DNA of 64,000 bases. Source: Hyalella azteca. Taxonomy: Eukaryota; Arthropoda; Malacostraca; Amphipoda; Hyalellidae. The stretch lies in the NCBI RefSeq assembly GCF_000764305.2, contig NW_025943659.1, positions 1-64,000 of the forward strand, given 5' to 3'. Positions within the stretch are counted from its first letter, which is position 1. Each line of letters opens with the position of its first letter. Of this stretch, positions 48,298 through 58,031 are shown one piece after another. The position numbers were made by a program, and so were the translations under genes. The notes below the pieces were generated by a model, which was given only the letters and a program-made list of their open reading frames with translations, searched no databases and was not told the origin of the DNA.

Positions 48298-50162
48298 TTA
48301 GTATCCAGCATTTGTTTGAGGAAAGGCCTCAGTTGTTGTCGGGACTTCAGTTGTCGTTGTCGGGACCTCAGTTGCCGTTGTCGGGACCTCGGTTGTCGTT
48401 GTCGGGACCTCAGTTGTCGTTGTCGGCATGGCAGTTGTCGTTGTCGGGACAGTTGTTGTAACTGTTGTGGCAGCGACTGCAGTTTCGATCGGAGGGATTT
48501 CACGCGCGCAGGTCACTGAACAGCGGTACGGCAGCAAGGAGTAGAGCCTCGCCATGCCGGTCGAAGTTGACAGCGATTTTTGAGTGGTGCATGTGCTGAT
48601 TCAGATGAAAAATACTTATTTTTATTTTATGTTGAAGTACCTAACCCAAACTTACGTTTGGTCAGCAACCTCTCTACTAGGTCGTATTCACCTTTCGGAA
48701 GAGTCGGAATGTGACGTAGGTAGTTTTGAACTTTTAATGGCTCAGACTAACTTTAGGCCAGTCGCAATGAATAGTTTATCGTAATGAATCGTTGGAAAAA
48801 TTCTCAGTTAATGCCACAGTAAAAAATAGTACTGATGCTATTGAGATAGTCACGCACTATTGCGTAATAAGCTGTGGGTATGAGCTTTTTTTGGTGCGTT
48901 TGAATTCAGTTATAATTATGCAATAAATATTATTTTGCTATTCGATCACGTATCTATACAGCTTCATTCGTGTCGGTATACGAAATTCTATTTCTTGGGG
49001 TGGTTATATGGCTTGCCAAACTAGCGACTGCAAATTAGATAATTTATCATCCTGAACACAAAAGCAAAATATAGGACCGTTTTTTTCAACATCATCTTGT
49101 CATTTCAATTATCCTTTCAGTCCAAAAGGGGAATTCTGCTCCAGAGCTCCGTCAGAACTCTGGGGTTATTTATCCCAAGCCGCGCCGGGTCGCCAGATAC
49201 TATAAGTTGTAATCCCTAAATCATTCTGTTGCGTTAGTAAACTTGCCGCGGATGCGAAATTTATTAATTTTTCTAAGTCAAATTAATTTAACCTGATCAT
49301 CATTGTTGCTAATATTCCATTTCAATAGACATACTAAAGCAACTGCATGCAAATATTTTTAATCATTTCTATGATGTCACCTGATCGTGTTGTGTTTCAG
49401 GCAGAGGTACGTGAAGACGCAGTTGATGCTCAGGGAGGTCGGCAGCTGCTCGCTGCAGAGAACTCTGGTGCACCTGTGACGAGGGTAGAATTGTCTTTCA
49501 AATGAAAGTAAAATTTTGTCATTGGAAGTTGATCATCATTGGTCCACCGAACTATTGATGCCTTTACAGATATTCAATTCAATCTTATGCTTACAGATCG
49601 GTACCAATATTTATTTATTTATTTACATATTTTAATTTTTGATATTATAAAAAACACGGGAATTTTCCTTGCCTGTATTGAAAATCGCTTTCAAAAGAAG
49701 ATAATCTCGAAATAATCATTTCATATCTCATCAAATGTTAAAATGTCTGTCGGATTTCAGAGTCGCACAAATATGAGTCTTTGCCAAACAAATACGAGTT
49801 ATAGGCAATTTCATTGAACGATAGCTCATCTTAATGAGTTTAAGATGAGAGCTGCGTTCTCTGGTTATATTCATTAAACGTTCAAATCTGCCGTTAATTA
49901 GCAAAATGTTTACTTGGATCTATCGCTGTGACAGTTTTTGCGCCACAGAATCTAAAATTTTCTAGTGTATCATAGCATAAAAATATTGGAACCTGTTTAC
50001 TAACTGTATCGCTTGACTGTTGATTGAGATGGTTTGTCCACTGGAGAGCCGAGCGTCCCGGCAGGACGAGTAGAAAACAGGAAGGACTTCTCTGAACCAC
50101 TGGTACTCGCCTGTAGCGGCCGCCACCAAGGCACACAACAGTAATGCCACAGCAAACTTCAT
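48298..50162 (-). CDS. Secreted eight-cysteine, Thr-rich-tail protein, copy A
   Basis: Exons on the minus strand are 50162-50005, 49473-49381 and 48595-48298 (TAA), 182 residues. Residues 1-18 form a signal peptide (MKFAVALLLCALVAAATG). The mature part carries eight Cys with the same spacing as copy C and conserved text such as SSCRD, SGQTIS, STCT, KSLST, MARLYS and RCSVTC. The tail is a run of (E)VPTTTT repeats, a likely mucin-type O-glycosylation target, ending NAGY. Splice sites are GTTAGT and GTGACA donors with CACAG and ATCAG acceptors, at identical phases in all copies. An acceptor (CACCCTCAG) abuts the ATG, implying a 5' UTR intron. I do not recognise the family; function unknown, presumably extracellular. 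Confidence 0.88.
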
Positions 50163-50570
50163 CTGAGGGTGCCGAGAAATTGTTGAAATTTTTAGAAATT
50201 TTATGAAGTAGATGACAGTTACTCGTAGTATATTTTTCGCAATTCGGAAGAAATAAAAAAAATAAATATCGTACATTCTGGTGTAATTGCTGAAGCTTAT
50301 GCGGAAAATTATGGAGTTTGATTTAAAATTGTATTCAAATAGAATCGGAATTGTTCAGAGCGATAACAGGAAAATATTTTCTAAGTGGAATGAACCGCAC
50401 TCCGTCGTTTATATATGAAATTTGATAAAATAAATGTTTTTCACACTCAAATGGCAAACTTAAATTTAGCGTTCGAAACTCTATTCCCACCTCGACTGTT
50501 GATGCTAACTGCGTAGCTCCTTCACCAGAAAGATATGGTCGAGTGGTGATCGTCAGAAGGATGCCTCTCT

Positions 50571-50577
50571 TTTTATA
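50571..50577 (-). promoter_or_regulatory. TATA box of secreted gene A
   Basis: TATAAAA on the minus strand. About 30 bases downstream is GACGATCACC, corresponding to the CGATCACAG initiator-like site of copies B and C. It lies about 410 bp upstream of the ATG, leaving room for the 5' UTR intron. Confidence 0.7.
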
Positions 50578-51654
50578 CACTCGAGCACGTCTTCTGAAGC
50601 GACCTGTAGCAAGTGTTGCTCCGACAGACAAATGCTATCCGCACACGTGTATTCAGATGATACGTGATCTGTATACAGCAATGGGGCGATATAAAACTAT
50701 TGTGTGCAATAAAACTATTAAGCGATATAAAGCCATTCAGCGAAATAAAACTATAAACCATTAAGTATTTATCCGGTCATCGGGATCATTGCATCGTTTG
50801 TCCGTCATAACATCAAAGAGGAAACATTCATTCTTAGCTTGAATAAAAACGTTTTATATTGATCAAGTATCATCATGTACGACGTTTCATTATTCTTTTA
50901 ATAGATGAATGAGGTGAGTTGTAGTGCAGAAGGTTCATGTGGTTCATTATCCGCCGTATCCTGTTGTTTACATTGCTGTAATAGATCACTCACTAAGCAA
51001 GTACGAGTATTCAATAGAAAAAATATTATTCAGCTGGTAGCAGCAGAGAAGTATACATTTAAAATACAGTTCTACTTTATATGAGTTGCTGTAAATTCAC
51101 AAATTCTTTCGAATAATTATCGAAAATTATTACATAGACACCATCAAATTTCTCACTACATTTCACGCATACTATTGCAAGAACTTTGACAAGCATGTCT
51201 CTAGGTAGAATGATGGAAAATAGTTTCTTCGTGGAAAATAGTCTCATTCTTTTACAATTACTCTAAATCCAATTTTGCATCATGAACATATTCATAAAAA
51301 AAAAACAGGATTTAATAGCAACGAATGAGGCAGTGCGAGAGTGATTTCGATTTGAGGAAAAATTTGCCAAATGAGTGATTTTTTTTCTGTTAGTCCGTAT
51401 GACATACTTTAAAACTTTTAAACAACTCGTTTCTTTAGTGGTTATTTCTATCGCCACAGCCTCTATTGTAGAGCGGCCAGCCTGCTGCCTACAACATAAG
51501 AATTAAAAATAATTATTCTGGATATGAGCCTCAAGCGTTACATAAAATGCGGCTCTTGTTTCATTCTTGCTTAGAACGAGAGTCGTCTAATATATCTAAC
51601 GGTTTCTGAAAATGAATAATGAGAATTGAATGCAAAGTTGAAAATAATCTAATT
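50578..51654. other. Intergenic DNA upstream of gene A
   Basis: The segment 50690-50765 has repeated AAAACTATTA and GCGATATAAA words. Otherwise nothing is recognised. Confidence 0.4.
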
Positions 51655-51913
51655 TATAACATAACATAACATAACATAGTGATGTCGGCTCTGAAGTGTA
51701 GGCCTGATGTGGCCTGTCGCCGATTCTTTTCCATTTCGTGCCTTGTTCATAGAATCTAAACTCGTGTCATTTGACCGGATCTTTTCATGACTGGCGATAG
51801 TTTGAAGAAGCTACTAGACTTCCACCGGGTTCGATAAGGAGCTAGGCATTTCAAATCTGAACATATATTTTTCCATAGCTTTATCTAGTCTGTTCTTGAA
51901 CGCGTTCATACTT
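51655..51913 (-). mobile_element. 3' end of a CR1/L2-type non-LTR retrotransposon
   Basis: On the minus strand the sequence from the gap reads MNAFKNRLDKAMEK, resembling the C-terminal end of CR1/L2 reverse-transcriptase ORFs. A short 3' UTR follows and then (TTATG)n at about 51656-51679, a typical 3' tail microsatellite of such elements. Confidence 0.75.
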
Positions 51914-51933
51914 NNNNNNNNNNNNNNNNNNNN
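51914..51933. other. Assembly gap (20 N)
   Basis: Twenty N bases. The flanks belong to the start and the end of one retrotransposon, so the true gap probably holds the missing reverse transcriptase. Confidence 0.98.
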
Positions 51934-52286
51934 AAGTTATGAAAACAATCAAAACCTGGCAGCTGAAATTCAACAGGTACAATTTTCCCCCCGTGATTTT
52001 TAGGAAGTGTTTCTGTAATACAAATAATGTCTATACTCTCGTTTGCGATCACAGTTAACAGTTCACTTTTTTTGTTCAAAACGGAATCCGAGTTCGTGTA
52101 AAAACATTTTAAAACTTTTTGTGCACTTTCACTTTGATGTATGCGGTTACTCCCTACATTATTTACAGGCCTTAATCTACGGACATCATTCCTACTAATT
52201 ACTTGTCCTCCATCTCCTCTGACTGTCCTTGAGCAGCCGGTGTTGTCTTGGCAGCTTGGAAGTGATTGACCTGATTTTCTTAACAA
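51934..52286 (-). pseudogene. Non-LTR retrotransposon ORF2 N-terminus (AP endonuclease), cut by the gap
   Basis: The translation contains CFYTNSDSVLNKKSELLTVI and DIICITETLPKN, the opening of an APE-type endonuclease domain (N..S...K..EL, then ITET). It enters the N gap before the catalytic centre is complete, so integrity cannot be judged. Confidence 0.82.
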
Positions 52287-52599
52287 TAAGGATAACCGTG
52301 ATCAAAAGGCACACAAAGAAAAATAAATAATATCGTTACAACTTGCTGAACGATTTATCGAGAGTTCTGGTCACGGCCTGAATTAAGCCAGAGCTCATCG
52401 GCTGCGGTACGACTTATACAAGATGCGAATCTTGCCTACACTGAAGAAGCTTGCTACATAAAAATGTAAAAAAGCTTGTACGAAATTCACTGGAATCAGA
52501 TGTAGGGTGGCATAATCACGACACTCCTGACGAATTATAAATAAACCCTATATCGATGATATATGAATATAAATCCCTACTAAGTACTTGTACAACATC

Positions 52600-53280
52600 C
52601 GCTCCTGAGGAACCCCTACTACAGATACAACTCCTACTACAGAGTACAGATACAACCCCTATTACACATACAACCCTTACTGCAGATACAACCCCTACTA
52701 CAGATACAACCCCTACTACAGATACAACCCCTACTACAGAGTACAGATTCAACCCCTATTACACATACAACCCTTAATACAGATACAACCCCTGCTACAG
52801 ATACAACCCTTACTACAGATACAACCTCTACTACAGATACAAACTCTACTACAGATACAACCCCTGCCCTACTACAGATGCAGCCTTTACTCTACTACAA
52901 ATACAACCTCTAATACAGATACAACCTCTACTACAGATACAACCTCTACTACAGATACAACCTCTACTACAGATACAACCCTTACTACTGATACAACCCC
53001 TACTACTGATACATCCCCTACTACTGATGCAACCTCTACTACAAATACAACCTCTACCACAGATACAACCCCTACTTCAAATACAACCCCTACAACAGAT
53101 ACAACCCTTACTACTGATACAACCTCTGCTACTGATGCAACCCTTTCTACATATAAAACCCCTACTACTGATACAACCCTTCCTACGGATACAACCTCTG
53201 CTACTGATGCAACTTCTACTAAAAATACAACCTCTACTATACAGATACAACCCCTACTACAGATACCACCCCTATTACAA
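52600..53280 (+). repeat. 15-bp minisatellite (ACTACAGATACAACC)
   Basis: Dozens of units with point variants (ACTACTGATACAACC and others). On the plus strand it can read as Thr-rich text (TTDTTP) but also gives other open frames. No splice or start context makes it a gene. Confidence 0.93.
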
Positions 53281-53299
53281 GGAATTTAAAAGCAAAAAA

Positions 53300-54136
53300 A
53301 AAACACCAAGCAAATTCACCATATCGATATTGAAAACGTTTCGGAGTCCAGCTCCATCATCAGTTCGAAAAATTAAAAATGAATAAAATCATATTATTAA
53401 ATCAAAATTCTAAGACAGACATAAAACATAAACAAGACCTAACATTATATCGAAAAAAACAGGATTCGATTGTATCAAATTTCTAAGACAGACATAAAAC
53501 CTGAACAAGACCTAACATTATATCGAAGCAAAACAGGACTCGATTGGAACAACTTAGTCCTAGGGTACACGAAAAGAACATAAAAGCCTAGCGATTTACT
53601 ATTTTTAGATTATATAAACTAAACGTATTATTGAGACACGGTTTTCGTTTGAAGATATGTAGAGACTCCAATATTCTCAAATCCGAGCTGCCAGAAGTGG
53701 AACCGAGTATCCTGAAATCACTCTCAGTTACAGCCACGTCGCACTGTTCAGCATGGAGGCGCACGGAAGAATGAGGAGGCTTGGCGAGAGGCAAGTTAAA
53801 ACGATAGCTCCTGCCACGGTGTTCAGAAACCCGGATGTAGAAGTTACGCGACGTCATTCCAACGTACGCAGATGCACAGCGTGCACAACTGCACTCATAG
53901 ACCAGGTTTAATCGCATCCGAGCAGGAATAACGTCCTTATACCTTAAGAAAGAACCGATTTTGAAGTTATTTACCAGTAAAACATGCAAATTTATATTCG
54001 CGAAATATTTCATGAACAATATCTTTAGTTCTCTAGATATAGTTTCAGACGCACTACCAAAATAGGGCAGTGTGCAATAAATAGTTTTCTTACTATCACA
54101 TTCAGTCAAAGTTTCAGAAAATTTGTTTGATAAGAA
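53300..54136 (-). mobile_element. Penelope-like retroelement, 3' part with GIY-YIG domain
   Basis: On the minus strand the frame from about 54130 to 53588 reads LPYFGSASETISRELK, then FLRYKDVIPARMRLNLVYEC, CSCARCASAYVGMTSR and VSEHRGRSYR, and ends ESLHIFKRKPCLNN. This is the C-terminal part of Penelope-like proteins with the GIY-YIG endonuclease (here AYVG, R and EH conserved). The reverse transcriptase is absent. A segment of about 70 bp (CTAAGACAGACATAAAAC to ATTATATCGAA) is tandemly duplicated at 53409-53550. Confidence 0.88.
53335..53380 (-). ncRNA. Possible degenerate hammerhead-ribozyme core of the Penelope element
   Basis: The minus strand contains CTGATGA, a short hairpin (GGAG / CTCC around CTGGA), then GAAAC, in the hammerhead order. 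Penelope-like elements are known to carry such motifs. I could not find a convincing stem III with cleavage triplet, and one extra base precedes stem II. Confidence 0.3.
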
Positions 54137-54775
54137 GCGTTCCTGCTCGGATGCGATCAAACCTGGTCTATGAGTTCAGTTGTGAACGCTGTGCATCTGC
54201 GTACGTTGGAATGACGTCGCGTAACTTCTACATCCTGGTTTCTGAACACCGTGACAGGAGCTATCGTTCTAACTTGCCTCTCTCCAAGCCTCCTCATGCA
54301 TTCTTCCGTGCGCCTCCATGCTGAACAGTGCGACGTGGCTGTATCTGAGAGTGATTTCAGGATACTCGGTTCCACTTCTGGCTGCTCGGATTTGAGAATT
54401 TAGGAGTCTCTACATATCTTCAAACGAAAACCGTGTCTCAATAATGCGTTTAGTTCATATAATCGGGAAATAGTTAATCGCTAGGCTTTGATGTTTTTTT
54501 CGTGTATCCTAGGACTAACTTGTTCCAATCGAGTCCGGTTTTTAGCGCATTTTCTCATTTATGGAAAAATGCACTATTGTTCTCGCCATGTCCATCCGTC
54601 CGTCCGTCCGTCTGTCCCTGCGTGACTTCACGTTTTCGTCGACGAGAAAATGCGCTCTCTGTCACTCACTGCAGTGAGTACTGAGTTATATTTTTTTTAG
54701 TTATAATGTTAGGTCTTGTTTAGGTTTTATGGCTGTCCTAGAATTTTGATATAATAATATATCAAATAATATATC
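54137..54775 (+). mobile_element. Inverted partial copy of the Penelope-like element
   Basis: It mirrors 53400-53950: PARMRSNLVYEFSCERC, AYVGMTSRNFY and SEHRDRSYR in forward orientation, then frame-shifted remnants, then the same 3' flank (TTCCAATCGAGTCC, TAATGTTAGGTCTTG). It joins the minus-strand copy head to head near 54137 and is itself interrupted at about 54541-54700. Confidence 0.82.
54541..54700. mobile_element. About 160-bp insertion in the Penelope arm
   Basis: The sequence starts AGCGCATTTTCTC, has the inverse GAGAAAATGCGCT at about 54643-54655, and contains a (CCGT)n run. The opposite arm lacks it between GAGTCC and TAATGTTAGG, so it is a later insertion. Confidence 0.6.
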
Positions 54776-54779
54776 ATAT

Positions 54780-55020
54780 CACCCTACTACTGATACAACC
54801 CTTACTACTGATACAACCCCTGCTACTGATGCAACCCCTACTACAGCTGCAACCACTACTACAGATACAACCCGTACTACTGATACAACTCCTACTATAT
54901 TGATTTAAACCTTACTGTTGATATAAACCTCACTGTTGATATAAACCTCACTGCTGATATAAACCTCACTGCTGATATAAACCTTACTGCTGATATAAAC
55001 CTCACTGCTGATATAAACCT
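54780..55020 (+). repeat. Two adjoining minisatellites (15-bp and 18-bp units)
   Basis: 54780-54897 repeats the ACTACTGATACAACC unit family of 52.6-53.3 kb. 54898-55020 repeats GATATAAACCTCACTGCT about seven times and stops at the N. Confidence 0.9.
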
Positions 55021-55021
55021 N
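55021..55021. other. Single N at a probable assembly join
   Basis: One N separates the minisatellite from the truncated third exon of gene B. Confidence 0.95.
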
Positions 55022-56190
55022 ACAGCGATTTCTTCGCGGTGCAAGTGCTGATTCAGATAAAAAACAGGAATCACTGCCTTGTATTTAAGTGCCTCCACGA
55101 GACGCAGTTGTTCCTTCAGCATACCCATTCCATGATTTTCATTTGCCTCTCGTATATTTTTCATTTGCCTCTCGTATATTTTAGAGTGCATAATGCTCTA
55201 AATACTAAAATAATATATACTCTTAATTGAAACAATATATAATACTCAAATTAATTTGACCAGTTTACAATGAGTGGACTTTGCCCATAAATAAATTTAA
55301 AAATTGACGCCACCGTGGTCACATGCCAATGATGCCATCAGCTTGGTCCAGCGTGAAATCTACCGGCATAGACTGATGCATCAAGATACAAATAAATCAC
55401 TGGCAGATATTTCAACACTTTTTGTGGTTACCTTAAAATTCTGTTGTTGAAGCAGGGATACGTGAAGGAACAGGTGATGTCCAAAGTATTCGCCGGATTG
55501 TCGTTGCAAAGAGCTCTAACGCACCTGTGCAAGTTAAAATATTTGAAATTAAGACACGTTATAGGTACACAATTTTAGGGGAAATTAATCAACAGAAGCG
55601 ACCTGCAATTTTTCGCATCAGATTTCCATGTCATTCCTACAACTAAAGTCCTTGAAACAAAACGTACTAGTCCTTGGTATCTTATTGATAACTAAGAGTT
55701 ACTTTCATGTTATTTCTGACCGATAAATTTACCTGCAATACGAATTCCTATTAAAAATTCAATCTCTTAGTAACATCAGTATAGTTGCGTGAATAGATTC
55801 CATGTTTTTCGAAGTCGCCAAGAAGCACAACATCTCCAAATTCATTGAGCGTTAACTGGACGAATTGTTAGTGACGACAAAAAATAATATTAAATTTCAT
55901 CTCTTATCTTAGTCTGTCATCGATTTATGAACTGAATCTTAGATAAAGTCTTATTGACAATTCATAATTGAGAAGCAAAATTGGATAACTTTAGTTAATA
56001 ATACTTCAAAATGTTAAAAGCTGTTTACTAACTTTAGCGATTGACTGCTGACTGAGATGGTTTGTCCACTGGTAATCTTAACGTCTCTGCAGGAGGAGTA
56101 ATACTGAGGAAGAATTTCCCTGAACCATTCGTACTGGCCTGACGCTGCTGCCACGAAGGCGCAGAGCAATAATGCCACTGCAAACTTCAT
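55022..56190 (-). CDS. Secreted eight-cysteine, Thr-rich-tail protein, copy B (truncated)
   Basis: Minus-strand exons are 56190-56033, 55524-55432 and 55047-55022 (cut by the N). Exon 1 gives the same signal peptide and mature start as copy C, with FREILPQ in place of FRVVLPQ. Exon 2 appears identical to that of copy C at the nucleotide level. Only about nine codons of exon 3 remain, so two Cys and the whole Thr-rich tail are missing here. Splice sites match copy C, including an acceptor directly before the ATG. The truncation may be an assembly artefact rather than a biological deletion. Confidence 0.85.
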
Positions 56191-56459
56191 CTGAAAGGGC
56201 ACGAAATAGAGAAATTATTGTCATCATTGCTCGGGATTTCTTATGTTTATCGTCCTGTTTTAAAAAGCTTAAGCGGTATCTATTCAATATATTCACAGTT
56301 TTCTTGCATCCTCAACATAAAATTAAAATTTAAGCATTTATAAGTTTTGGCTTGAGTAAGAGACTAGAACCATTACTGGCCTTGAGTACGTGGGAAACTG
56401 CGAGGATCTTCAGGTGAGAAGAGACGAATTGTCTGTGATCGAGGTGAGGATGGCATCCT

Positions 56460-56466
56460 TCTTATA
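56460..56466 (-). promoter_or_regulatory. TATA box of secreted gene B
   Basis: TATAAGA on the minus strand with a CGATCACAGACAATTCG initiator-like sequence about 28 bases downstream, the same arrangement as copy C. Confidence 0.65.
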
Positions 56467-56689
56467 CTCTGAGAGGTCTTTTGGACCGACCTTCGGCGAG
56501 TGTTGCGTCGACAGCTGACAAATTCCACCCGTGCACATGTGTTCGTCAAGTGGAGCGGAAGAGGCCCATGAAGTATCGTTTTATGTCATCCATGTTCTCA
56601 GTTCATTGCATCATCTACGAGTGTCTTGAAGAGAGGCATTCATCACTAGTTTGAATTATGTGTTCTCGCGACAGCAGCGGAATCGCCAT

Positions 56690-58031
56690 GCCTCAGTTGA
56701 CATTTTTACATGAACTGTGACGGCTTCTATATATAATGTGTACTTGGTGATAAGACATTTTAATTTTGAATCCAGCATTAGTAGCTTACTTCATATGAAG
56801 GAACACTTATGAAATATCCTTAGTACCTGCTGAATAACACGTAATATTGTTCACATTCTATATTGGAATTAGATTATTCAGACTGACATGCTAGGTTGAG
56901 AATCAGCTTCAATTCATTAGAGTAGTTCTCGACAGAATGTTTCGAACGAGGAATTTATTCCACAAAATTTCTATTTGCTTTTCAAGTTCACGCCAAGTAG
57001 AAAACAAAGTCGTTTTGCAGCGGTACAATAAAGCGGTAATGATAACTCTCGATTTACGTGAATGTCGCCCTCATTGTTAGAAATGTCATCATTCGATAGA
57101 AATGTTAAATAATTTTTATGCTTCTTCCTTGATTAAGCACTTGCATATTAATAAAAACGTATGCACTTTGAGGGCAAGGTATGAAAATGAAGAAACGCAT
57201 GGATGTTTAGGCTGTCAGTAAGAACATGGCTGTCACCATCACCACCATGAGATATTGATACCTGCAGCTTGTTGGTCAAAAGTATATTTTAATATTTCTA
57301 TTGGATTTGAAAGGGGAATAAAAAAGTAATTATCAACGAAAACGTACGAATTGAGACTTCGTCCTATTCGAGTTGTGTATGCGACCACACTTCCATACAA
57401 GGATAAAGGTAAATGCCATGTACGGCTGAACATTTTATTTTTAACCGCATATTAATTTTAAAGAATTCATCCTTTAATACAAAAGGTACCAACGGTTGAT
57501 TAAATAGTTACACCCAATATTGATTATATCTTCAAAAAACATCAATAGAAAAAAAAATGTAATTTTGACTATTTTTTAATATAATACTCATTCGACCCAC
57601 CTTTTTACAATGAGTTCAGTCTATGAAAAGATACATGAAACATTCTGTCCGAGCTGGCAGAATATATAACCTCTGTCAAGACTTTATCTAGAAACCGCAT
57701 CAGAGAGGCCAAACAACGCAAATATTGTCACAGCGTCAGTCTCTATTGAAAACTCACAAACATCAAGACTATTCCATGTGTATATATAAATTTCGCCAAT
57801 TTTTATTAGGCACCTCATCACGACTTTCATCCGTAAAAGATAAAATACTCTAAAATCATCAGTGATGGTAATTGTTCGCTTTTAAACCTCGTACAATAGT
57901 TGAGGTTGAGGTCAACAACCTATTTTATCTCAAAAGCACAAATAATAAAAGGACACGTCGATGTACCCATTTTATGGTTCGTAAGTATACCACGTCAAGA
58001 GAGCGCCGTTGGGGAGTATAGAACGTTAATA
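56690..58031. other. Spacer of the inverted gene pair, no gene
   Basis: AT-rich DNA. Similarity to the other arm stops near 56690. No supported gene or bounded element is seen. Confidence 0.5.

Noticed and set aside
48267..48519. Plus-strand frames reading LSGPQLSLS and CRCRDLSCR repeats
   Set aside because: They are antisense shadows of the Thr-rich tail of gene A.
52516..53386. Thr/Gln/Val-rich open frames on both strands
   Set aside because: They come from the 15-bp minisatellite. No start, splice or signal-peptide context was found.
54583..54620. (CCGT)n run considered as a CRISPR-like or regulatory array
   Set aside because: It is a simple microsatellite inside a small inserted element, and the organism is eukaryotic.
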